Positions 50,675 through 62,900 of a stretch of 64,000 bases of DNA are shown here, piece by piece. Position 1 is the first letter of the stretch. The number at the start of each line of letters is the position of its first letter. The position numbers were made by a program, and so were the translations under genes. The notes below the pieces were generated by a model. The model saw nothing but the letters and a program-made list of their open reading frames with translations. It was not told the DNA's origin and searched no databases. Origin of the DNA: Balanoglossus misakiensis (lineage: Eukaryota > Hemichordata); the NCBI GenBank assembly GCA_040954595.2, contig CM082591.2, forward strand, positions 10,850,001 to 10,914,000. Reading direction: 5' to 3'.

Positions 50675-53600
50675 ATGGAAACTTTACAACTATCCGTCGA
50701 TCTACAGAGTCTAGTGGAAAACTTTCTTATGCGCATAGACCTATCATGTGTTCTGCGCATCACAACAGAATTTTGTAAACAAACGAGGCTGTGTTTCGAA
50801 GCAACCATGGAAACTTTAGAACTATCCGTCGATCTACAGAGTCTAGAGGCAAACTTTCTTATCCTCATAGGCCTATCATGTGTTCTGCGCATCACAACAG
50901 AATTTTGTAAACAAACGAGGCTGTGTTTGGAAGAAACCATGGAAACTTTAGAACTATCCGTCGATCCACAGAGTCTAGTGGAAAACTTTCTCATGCGCAT
51001 AGACCTATCATGTGTTCTGCGCATCACAACAGAATTTTGTAAACAAACGAGGCTGTGTTTCGAAGCAACCATGGAAACATTAGAACTATCCGTCGATCTA
51101 TAGAGTCCAGTGGAAAACTTTCTTATCGTCATAGGGCTATCATGTGTTCTGCGCATCACAACAGAATTTTGTAAACAAACGAGGCTGTGTTCGGAAGCAA
51201 CCATGGAAACTTTAGAACTATCCGTCGATCTACAGAGTCTAGTGGAAAACTTTCTTATGCGCATATGCCTATCATGTGTTCTGCGCATCACAACATATTT
51301 CCTTAAATAAACGAGGCTGTGTTTGGAAGCAACCATGGAAATTTTAGAACTATCCGTCGATCTACAGAGTCTAGTGGAAAACTTTCTTATGTGCATAGGT
51401 CAATCATGTGTTCTGCGCATCACAACATAATTTTGAAAACAATCGAGGCTGTGTTTGGAAGCAACCATGGAAACTTTAGAACTATCCGTCGATCCACAGA
51501 GTCTAGTGGAAAACTTTCTTATGCGCATAGGCCTATCATGTTTTCTGCGCATCACAACAGAATTTTGTAAACAAACGAGGCTGTGTTCGGAAGCAACCAT
51601 GGAAACTTTAGAACTATCCGTCGATCTACAGAGTCTAGTGGAAAACTTTCTTATGCGCATAGGCCTATCATGTGTTCTGCGCATCACAACATATTTCCTT
51701 AAATAAACGAGGCTGTGTTTGGAAGCAACCATGGAAATTTTAGAACTATCCGTCGATCTACAGAGTCTAGTGGAAAACTTTCTTATGTGCATAGGTCTAT
51801 CATGTGTTCTGCGCATCACAACATAATTTTGAAAACAATCGAGGCTGTGTTTGGAAGCAACCATGGAAACTTTAGAACTATCCGTCGATCGACAGAGTCT
51901 AGTGGAAAACTTTCTTATGCGCATAGACCTATCATTTGTTCTGCGCATCACAACAGAATTTTGTAAACAAACGAGGCTGTGTTTGTAAGCAATCATGGAA
52001 ACTTTACAACTATCCGTCGATCTACAGAGTCTAGTGGAAAACTTTCTTATGCGCATAGACCTATCATGTGTTCTGCGCATCACAACAGAATTTTGTAAAC
52101 AAACGAGGCCGTGTTTCGAAGCAACCATGGAAACTTTAGAACTATCCGTCGATCTACAGAGTCTAGAGGCAAACTTTCTTATCCTCATAGGCCTATCATG
52201 TGTTCTGCGCATCACAACAGAATTTTGTAAACAAACGAGGCTGTGTTTGGAAGAAACCATGGAAACTTTAGAACTATCCGTCGATCCACAGAGTCTAGTG
52301 GAAAACTTTCTCATGCGCATAGACCTATCATGTGTTCTGCGCATCACAACAGAATTTTGTGAACAAACGAGGCTGTGTTTCGAAGCAACCATGGAAACAT
52401 TAGAACTATCCGTCGATCTATAGAGTCCAGTGGAAAACTTTCTTATCGTCATAGGGCTATCATGTGTTCTGCGCATCACAACAGAATTTTGTAAACAAAC
52501 GAGGCTGTGTTCGGAAGCAACCATGGAAACTTTAGAACTATCCGTCGATCTACAGAGTCTAGTGGAAAACTTTCTTATGCGCATATGCCTATCATGTGTT
52601 CTGCGCATCACAACATATTTCCTTAAATAAACGAGGCTGTGTTTGGAAGCAACCATGGAAATTTTAGAACTATCCGTCGATCTACAGAGTCTAGTGGAAA
52701 ACTTTCTTATGTGCATAGGTCAATCATGTGTTCTGCGCATCACAACATAATTTTGAAAACAATCGAGGCTGTGTTTGGAAGCAACCATGGAAACTTTAGA
52801 ACTATCCGTCGATCCACAGAGTCTAGTGGAAAACTTTCTTATGCGCATAGGCCTATCATGTTTTCTGCGCATCACAACAGAATTTTGTAAACAAACGAGG
52901 CTGTGTTCGGAAGCAACCATGGAAACTTTAGAACTATCCGTCGATCTACAGAGTCTAGTGGAAAACTTTCTTATGCGCATAGGCCTATCATGTGTTCTGC
53001 GCATCACAACATATTTCCTTAAATAAACGAGGCTGTGTTTGGAAGCAACCATGGAAATTTTAGAACTATCCGTCGATCTACAGAGTCTAGTGGAAAACTT
53101 TCTTATGTGCATAGGTCTATCATGTGTTCTGCGCATCACAACATAATTTTGAAAACAATCGAGGCTGTGTTTGGAAGCAACCATGGAAACTTAAGAACTA
53201 TCCGTCGATCGACAGAGTCTAGTGGAAAACTTTCTTATGCGCATAGACCTATCATTTGTTCTGCGCATCACAACAGAATTTTGTAAACAAACGAGGCTGT
53301 GTTTGTAAGCAATCATGGAAACTTTACAACTATCCATCGATCTACAGAGTCTAGTGGAAAACTTTCTTATGCGCATAGACCTATCATGTGTTCTGCGCAT
53401 CACAACAGAATTTTGTAAACAAACGAGGCCGTGTTTCGAAGCAACCATGGAAACTTTAGAACTATCCGTCGATCTACAGAGTCTAGAGGCAAACTTTCTT
53501 ATCCTCATAGGCCTATCATGTGTTCTGCGCATCACAACAGAATTTTGTAAACAAACGAGGCTGTGTTTGGAAGAAACCATGGAAACTTTAGAACTATCCG

Positions 53601-53919
53601 TCGATCCACAGAGTCTAGTGGAAAACTTTCTCATGCGCATAGACCTATCATGTGTTCTGCGCATCACAACAGAATTTTGTGAACAAACGAGGCTGTGTTT
53701 CGAAGCAACCATGGAAACATTAGAACTATCCGTCGATCTATAGAGTCCAGTGGAAAACTTTCTTATCGTCATAGGGCTATCATGTGTTCTGCGCATCACA
53801 ACAGAATTTTGTAAACAAACGAGTCTGTGTTTGGAAGCAACCATGGAAACTTTAGAAATATCCGTCGATCTACAGAGTCTAGTGGAAAACTTTCTTATGC
53901 GCATAGGCCTATCATGTGT
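50675..53919. repeat. 1,320-bp (10-monomer) higher-order repeat
   Basis: Equivalent points lie at 50,675, 51,995 and 53,315, each 1,320 bp apart. Units share a TTACAAC monomer, GAGGCAAAC, GGAAGAAACCATGG with GATCCACAG, GGAAACATTAG with CTATAGAGTCC, GCATATGCC, and TAGGTCAATC. A further partial unit starts at 54,239 (7 monomers on), and the block recurs at 60,574 and 61,894. Confidence 0.86.
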
Positions 53920-56900
53920 TCTGCGCATCACAATAGAATTTTGTAAACAAACGAGGCCGTGTTTGGAAGCAACCATGGAAACTTTACAACTATCCGTCGA
54001 TCTACAGAGTCTAGTGGAAAACTTTCTTATGTGCATAGGTCTATCATGTGTTCTGCGCATCACAACATAATTTTGAAAACAATCGAGGCTGTGTTTGGAA
54101 GCAACCATGGAAACTTTAGAACTATCCGTCGATCGACAGAGTCTAGTGGAAAACTTTCTTATGCGCATAGACCTATCATTTGTTCTGCGCATCACAACAG
54201 AATTTTGTAAACAAACGAGGCTGTGTTTGTAAGCAATCATGGAAACTTTACAACTATCCGTCGATCTACAGAGTCTAGTGGAAAACTTTCTTATGCGCAT
54301 AGACCTATCATGTGTTCTGCGCATCACAACAGAATTTTGTAAACAAACGAGGCCGTGTTTCAAAGCAACCATGGAAACTTTAGAACTATCCGTCGATCTA
54401 CAGAGTCTAGAGGCAAACTTTCTTATCCTCATAGGCCTATCATGTGTTCTGCGCATCACAACAGAATTTTGTAAACAAACGAGGCTGTGTTTGGAAGAAA
54501 CCATGGAAACTTTAGAACTATCCGTCGATCCACAGAGTCTAGTGGAAAACTTTCTCATGCGCATAGACCTATCATGTGTTCTGCGCATCACAACAGAATT
54601 TTGTGAACAAACGAGGCTGTGTTTCGAAGCAACCATGGAAACATTAGAACTATCCGTCGATCTATAGAGTCCAGTGGAAAACTTTCTTATCGTCATAGGG
54701 CTATCATGTGTTCTGCGCATCACAACAGAATTTTGTAAACAAACGAGGCTGTGTTCGGAAGCAACCATGGAAACTTTAGAACTATCCGTCGATCTACAGA
54801 GTCTAGTGGAAAACTTTCTTATGCGCATATGCCTATCATGTGTTCTGCGCATCACAACATATTTCCTTAAATAAACGAGGCTGTGTTTGGAAGCAACCAT
54901 GGAAATTTTAGAACTATCCGTCGATCTACAGAGTCTAGTGGAAAACTTTCTTATGTGCATAGGTCAATCATGTGTTCTGCGCATCACAACATAATTTTGA
55001 AAACAATCGAGGCTGTGTTTGGAAGCAACCATGGAAACTTTAGAACTATCCGTCGATCCACAGAGTCTAGTGGAAAACTTTCTTATGCGCATAGGCCTAT
55101 CATGTTTTCTGCGCATCACAACAGAATTTTGTAAACAAACGAGGCTGTGTTCGGAAGCAACCATGGAAACTTTAGAACTATCCGTCGATCTACAGAGTCT
55201 AGTGGAAAACTTTCTTATGCGCATAGGCCTATCATGTGTTCTGCGCATCACAACATATTTCCTTAAATAAACGAGGCTGTGTTTGGAAGCAACCATGGAA
55301 ATTTTAGAACTATCCGTCGATCTACAGAGTCTAGTGGAAAACTTTCTTATGTGCATAGGTCTATCATGTGTTCTGCGCATCACAACATAATTTTGAAAAC
55401 AATCGAGGCTGTGTTTGGAAGCAACCATGGAAACTTAAGAACTATCCGTCGATCGACAGAGTCTAGTGGAAAACTTTCTTATGCGCATAGACCTATCATG
55501 TGTTCTGCGCATCACAACAGAATTTTGTAAACAAACGAGGCCGTGTTTCGAAGCAACCATGGAAACTTTAGAACTATCCGTCGATCTACAGAGTCTAGAG
55601 GCAAACTTTCTTATCCTCATAGGCCTATCATGTGTTCTGCGCATCACAACAGAATTTTGTAAACAAACGAGGCTGTGTTTGGAAGAAACCATGGAAACTT
55701 TAGAACTATCCGTCGATCCACAGAGTCTAGTGGAAAACTTTCTCATGCGCATAGACCTATCATGTGTTCTGCGCATCACAACAGAATTTTGTGAACAAAC
55801 GAGGCTGTGTTTCGAAGCAACCATGGAAACATTAGAACTATCCGTCGATCTATAGAGTCCAGTGGAAAACTTTCTTATCGTCATAGGGCTATCATGTGTT
55901 CTGCGCATCACAACAGAATTTTGTAAACAAACGAGTCTGTGTTTGGAAGCAACCATGGAAACTTTAGAAATATCCGTCGATCTACAGAGTCTAGTGGAAA
56001 ACTTTCTTATGCGCATAGGCCTATCATGTGTTCTGCGCATCACAATAGAATTTTGTAAACAAACGAGGCCGTGTTTGGAAGCAACCATGGAAACTTTACA
56101 ACTATCCGTCGATCTACAGAGTCTAGTGGAAAACTTTCTTATGCGCATAGACCTATCATTTGTTCTGCGCATCACAACAGAATTTTGTAAACAAACGAGG
56201 CCGTGTTTGGAAGCAACCATGGAAACTTTACAACTATCCGTCGATCTACAGAGTCTAGTGGAAAACTTTCTTATGCGCATAGACCTATCATGTGTTCTGC
56301 GCATCACAACATATTTCCTTAAATAAACGAGGCTGTGTTTGGAAGCAACCATGGAAACTTTAGAACTATCCGTCGATCTACAGAGTCTAGTGGACAACTT
56401 TCTTATGTGCATAGGTCTATCATGTGTTCTGCGCATCACAACATAATTTTGTAAACAAACGAGGCTGTGTTTGGAAGCAACCATGGAAACTTTAGAACTA
56501 TCCGTCGATCGACAGAGTCTAGTGGAAAACTTTCTTATGCGCATAGACCTATCATTTGTTCTGCGCATCACAACAGAATTTTGTAAACAAACGAGGCCGT
56601 GTTTCGAAGCAACCATGGAAACTTTAGAACTATCCGTCGATCTACAGAGTCTAGTGGAAAACTTTCTTATGCACATAGACCTATCATGTGTTCTGCGCAT
56701 CACAACAGAATTTTGTAAACAAACGGGGCCGTGTTTAAAAGCACCATGGAAACTTTAGAACTATCCGTCGATCTACAGAGTCTAGAGGCAAACTTTCTTA
56801 TCCTCATAGGCCTATCATGTGTTCTGCGCATCACAACAGAATTTTGTAAACAAACGAGGCTGTGTTTGGAAGCAACCATGAAAACTTTAGAACTATCCGT

Positions 56901-59900
56901 CGATCTACAGAGTCTAGTGGAAAACTTTCTTATGCGCATAGACCTATCATGTGTTCTGCGCATCACAACAGAATTTTGTAAACAAACGAGGCTGTGTTTC
57001 GAAGCAACCATGGAAACTTTAGAACTATCCGTCGATCTACAGAGTCTAGTGGAAAACTTTCTTATGCGCATAGGCCTATCATGTATTCTGCGCATCACAA
57101 CATATTTCCTTAAATAAACGAGGCTGTGTTTGGAAGCAACCACGGAAATTTTAGAACTATCCGTCGATCTACAGAGTCTAGTGGAAAACTTTCTTATCCT
57201 CATAGACCTATCATGTGTTCTGCGCATCACAACAGAATTTTGTAAACAAACGAGGGTGTGTTTGGAAGCAACCATGGAAACTTTATAACTATCCGTCGAT
57301 CTACAGAGTCTAGTTGAAAACTTTCTTATCCTCATAGGCCTATCATGTGTTCTGCGCATCACAACAGAATTTTGTAAACAAACGAGGCTGTGTTCGGAAG
57401 CAACCATGGAAACTTTAGAACTATCCGTCGATCTACAGAGTCTAGTGGAAAACTTTCTTATGCGCATAGGCCTATCATGTGTTCTGCGCATCACAACATA
57501 TTTCCTTAAATAAACGAGGCTGTGTTTCGAAGCAACCATGGAAACTTTAGAACTATCCGTCGATCTACAGAGTCTAGTGGAAAACTTTCTTATGCGCATA
57601 GACCTATCATGTGTTCTGCGCATCACAACAGAATTTTGTAAACAAACGAGGCTGTGTTTGGAAGCAACCATGGAAACTTTAGAACTATCCGTTGATCTAC
57701 AGAGTCTAGTGGAAAACTTTCTTATGCGCATAGACCTATCATGTGTTCTGCGCATCACAACAGAATTTTGTAAACAAACGAGGCTGTGTTTCGAAGCAAC
57801 CATGGAAACTTTAGAACTATCCGTCGATCTACAGAGTCTAGTGGAAAACTTTCTTATCCTCATAGGCCTATCATGTGTTCTGCGCATCACAACATATTTC
57901 CTTAAATAAACGAGGCTGTGTTTGGAAGCAACCATGGAAATTTTAGAACTATCCGTCGATCTACAGAGTCTAGTGGAAAACTTTCTTATCCTCATAGACC
58001 TATCATGTGTTCTGCGCATCACAACAGAATTTTGTAAACAAACGAGGGTGTGTTTGGAAGCAACCATGGAAACTTTATAACTATCCGTCGATCTACAGAG
58101 TCTAGTGGAAAACTTTCTTATCCTCATAGGCATATCATGTGTTTTGCGCATCACAACAGAATTTTGTAAACAAACGAGGCTGTGTTCGGAAGCAACCATG
58201 GAAACTTTAGAACTATCCGTCGATCTACAGAGTCTAGTGGAAAACTTTCTTATGCGCATAGGCCTATCATGTGTTCTGCGCATCACAACATATTTCCTTA
58301 AATAAACGAGGCTGTGTTTGGAAGCAACCATGGAAATTTTAGAACTATCCGTCGATCTACAGAGTCTAGTGGAAAACTTTCTTATCCTCATAGACCTATC
58401 ATGTGTTCTGCGCATCACAACAGAATTTTGTAAACAAACGAGGGTGTGTTTGGAAGCAACCATGGAAACTTTATAACTATCCGTCGATCTACAGAGTCTA
58501 GTGGAAAACTTTCTTATCCTCATAGGCATATCATGTGTTTTGCGCATCACAACAGAATTTTGTAAACAAACGAGGCTGTGTTCGGAAGCAACCATGGAAA
58601 CTTTAGAACTATCCGTCGATCTACAGAGTCTAGTGGAAAACTTTCTTATGCGCATAGGCCTATCATGTGTTCTGCGCATCACAACATATTTCCTTAAATA
58701 AACGAGGCTGTGTTTCGAAGCAACCATGGAAACTTTAGAACTATCCGTCGATCTACAGAGTCTAGTGGAAAACTTTCTTATCGTCATAGGGCTATCATGT
58801 GTTCTGCGCATCACAACAGAATTTTGTAAACAAACGAGGCTGTGTTCGGAAGCAACCATGGAAACTTTAGAACTATCCGTCGATCTACAGAGTCTAGTGG
58901 AAAACTTTCTTATCGTCATAGGGCTATCATGTGTTCTGCGCATCACAACAGAATTTTGTAAACAAACGAGGCTGTGTTCGGAAGCAACCATGGAAACTTT
59001 AGAACTATCCGTCGATCTACAGAGTCTAGTGGAAAACTTTCTTATGCGCATAGGCCTATCATGTGTTCTGCGCATCACAACATATTTCCTTAAATAAACG
59101 AGGCTGTGTTTGGAAGCAACCATGGAAATTTTAGAACTATCCGTCGATCTACAGAGTCTAGTGGAAAACTTTCTTATGTGCATAGGTCTATCATGTGTTC
59201 TGCGCATCACAACATAATTTTGAAAACAATCGAGGCTGTGTTTGGAAGCAACCATGGAAACTTTAGAACTATCCGTCGATCCACAGAGTCTAGTGGAAAA
59301 CTTTCTTATGCGCATAGGCCTATCATGTGTTCTGCACATCACAACAGAATTTTGTAAACAATCGAGGCTGTGTTTGGAAGCAACCATGGAAACTTTAGAA
59401 CTATCCGTCGATCGACAGAGTCTAGTTGAAAACTTTCTTATGCGCATAGACCTATCATTTGTTCTGCGCATCACAACAGAATTTTGTAAACAAACGAGGC
59501 TGTGTTTGGAAGCAACCATAGAAACTTTAGAACTATCCGTCGATCTACAGAGTCTAGTGGAAAACTTTCTTATGCGCATAGACCTATCATGTGTTCTGCG
59601 CATCACAACAGAATTTTGTAAACAAACGAGGCTGTGTTTCGAAGCAACCATGGAAACTTTAGAACTATCCGTCGATCTATAGAGTCCAGTGGAAAACTTT
59701 CTTATCGTCATAGGGCTATCATGTGTTCTGCGCATCACAACAGAATTTTGTAAACAAACGAGGCTGTGTTCGGAAGCAACCATGGAAACTTTAGAACTAT
59801 CCGTCGATCTACAGAGTCTAGTGGAAAACTTTCTTATGCGCATAGGCCTATCATGTGTTCTGCGCATCACAACATATTTCCTTAAATAAACGAGGCTGTG

Positions 59901-62900
59901 TTTGGAAGCAACCATGGAAATTTTAGAACTATCCGTCGATCTACAGAGTCTAGTGGAAAACTTTCTTATGTGCATAGGTCAATCATGTGTTCTGCGCATC
60001 ACAACATAATTTTGAAAACAATCGAGGCTGTGTTTGGAAGCAACCATGGAAACTTTAGAACTATCCGTCGATCCACAGAGTCTAGTGGAAAACTTTCTTA
60101 TGCGCATAGGCCTATCATGTTTTCTGCGCATCACAACAGAATTTTGTAAACAAACGAGGCTGTGTTCGGAAGCAACCATGGAAACTTTAGAACTATCCGT
60201 CGATCTACAGAGTCTAGTGGAAAACTTTCTTATGCGCATAGGCCTATCATGTGTTCTGCGCATCACAACATATTTCCTTAAATAAACGAGGCTGTGTTTG
60301 GAAGCAACCATGGAAATTTTAGAACTATCCGTCGATCTACAGAGTCTAGTGGAAAACTTTCTTATGTGCATAGGTCTATCATGTGTTCTGCGCATCACAA
60401 CATAATTTTGAAAACAATCGAGGCTGTGTTTGGAAGCAACCATGGAAACTTTAGAACTATCCGTCGATCGACAGAGTCTAGTGGAAAACTTTCTTATGCG
60501 CATAGACCTATCATTTGTTCTGCGCATCACAACAGAATTTTGTAAACAAACGAGGCTGTGTTTGTAAGCAATCATGGAAACTTTACAACTATCCGTCGAT
60601 CTACAGAGTCTAGTGGAAAACTTTCTTATGCGCATAGACCTATCATGTGTTCTGCGCATCACAACAGAATTTTGTAAACAAACGAGGCCGTGTTTCGAAG
60701 CAACCATGGAAACTTTAGAACTATCCGTCGATCTACAGAGTCTAGAGGCAAACTTTCTTATCCTCATAGGCCTATCATGTGTTCTGCGCATCACAACAGA
60801 ATTTTGTAAACAAACGAGGCTGTGTTTGGAAGAAACCATGGAAACTTTAGAACTATCCGTCGATCCACAGAGTCTAGTGGAAAACTTTCTCATGCGCATA
60901 GACCTATCATGTGTTCTGCGCATCACAACAGAATTTTGTGAACAAACGAGGCTGTGTTTCGAAGCAACCATGGAAACATTAGAACTATCCGTCGATCTAT
61001 AGAGTCCAGTGGAAAACTTTCTTATCGTCATAGGGCTATCATGTGTTCTGCGCATCACAACAGAATTTTGTAAACAAACGAGGCTGTGTTCGGAAGCAAC
61101 CATGGAAACTTTAGAACTATCCGTCGATCTACAGAGTCTAGTGGAAAACTTTCTTATGCGCATATGCCTATCATGTGTTCTGCGCATCACAACATATTTC
61201 CTTAAATAAACGAGGCTGTGTTTGGAAGCAACCATGGAAATTTTAGAACTATCCGTCGATCTACAGAGTCTAGTGGAAAACTTTCTTATGTGCATAGGTC
61301 AATCATGTGTTCTGCGCATCACAACATAATTTTGAAAACAATCGAGGCTGTGTTTGGAAGCAACCATGGAAACTTTAGAACTATCCGTCGATCCACAGAG
61401 TCTAGTGGAAAACTTTCTTATGCGCATAGGCCTATCATGTTTTCTGCGCATCACAACAGAATTTTGTAAACAAACGAGGCTGTGTTCGGAAGCAACCATG
61501 GAAACTTTAGAACTATCCGTCGATCTACAGAGTCTAGTGGAAAACTTTCTTATGCGCATAGGCCTATCATGTGTTCTGCGCATCACAACATATTTCCTTA
61601 AATAAACGAGGCTGTGTTTGGAAGCAACCATGGAAATTTTAGAACTATCCGTCGATCTACAGAGTCTAGTGGAAAACTTTCTTATGTGCATAGGTCTATC
61701 ATGTGTTCTGCGCATCACAACATAATTTTGAAAACAATCGAGGCTGTGTTTGGAAGCAACCATGGAAACTTAAGAACTATCCGTCGATCGACAGAGTCTA
61801 GTGGAAAACTTTCTTATGCGCATAGACCTATCATTTGTTCTGCGCATCACAACAGAATTTTGTAAACAAACGAGGCTGTGTTTGTAAGCAATCATGGAAA
61901 CTTTACAACTATCCATCGATCTACAGAGTCTAGTGGAAAACTTTCTTATGCGCATAGACCTATCATGTGTTCTGCGCATCACAACAGAATTTTGTAAACA
62001 AACGAGGCCGTGTTTCGAAGCAACCATGGAAACTTTAGAACTATCCGTCGATCTACAGAGTCTAGAGGCAAACTTTCTTATCCTCATAGGCCTATCATGT
62101 GTTCTGCGCATCACAACAGAATTTTGTAAACAAACGAGGCTGTGTTTGGAAGAAACCATGGAAACTTTAGAACTATCCGTCGATCCACAGAGTCTAGCGG
62201 AAAACTTTCTCATGCGCATAGACCTATCATGTGTTCTGCGCATCACAACAGAATTTTGTGAACAAACGAGGCTGTGTTTCGAAGCAACCATGGAAACATT
62301 AGAACTATCCGTCGATCTATAGAGTCCAGTGGAAAACTTTCTTATCGTCATAGGGCTATCATGTGTTCTGCGCATCACAACAGAATTTTGTAAACAAACG
62401 AGTCTGTGTTTGGAAGCAACCATGGAAACTTTAGAAATATCCGTCGATCTACAGAGTCTAGTGGAAAACTTTCTTATGCGCATAGGCCTATCATGTGCTC
62501 TGCGCATCAGAACAGAATTTTGTAAACAAACGAGGCTGTGTTTGGAAGCAACAATGGAAACTTTAGAACTATCCGTCGATCTACTGAGTCTAGTGGAAAA
62601 CTTTCTTATGCGCATAGGCCTATCTATGTGTTCTGCGCATCACAACAGATTTCCTTAAATAAACGAGGCTGTGTTTGGAAGCAACCATGGAAATTTTAGA
62701 ACTATCCGTCGATCTACAGAGTCTAGTGGAAAACTTTCTTATGTGCATAGGCCTATCTATGTGTTCTGCGCATCACAACAGATTTCCTTAAATAAACGAG
62801 GCTGTTTTTGGAAGCAACCATGGAAATTTTAGAACTATCCGTCGATCTACAGAGTCTAGTGGAAAACTTTCTTATGCGCATAGACCTATCATGTGTTCTG

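Larger units (their letters stand above)
47440..62498. repeat. Pair of ~6.5-kb blocks 8,579 bp apart
   Basis: 47,440-53,919 matches 56,019-62,498 monomer by monomer (49 monomers) at a shift of 8,579 bp, which is 65 x 132 minus 1. Shared rare markers include GGGGCCGTG followed by AAGCACCATGG (48,146 and 56,725), CATGTATTCTG (48,502 and 57,081), the non-ATG ACCACGG (48,560 and 57,139) and TAGGTCAATC (51,397 and 59,976). The intervening 53,920-56,018 is built from the same local subfamilies. One four-monomer patch (50,640-51,080 versus 59,219-59,660) differs between the copies. Confidence 0.87.
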
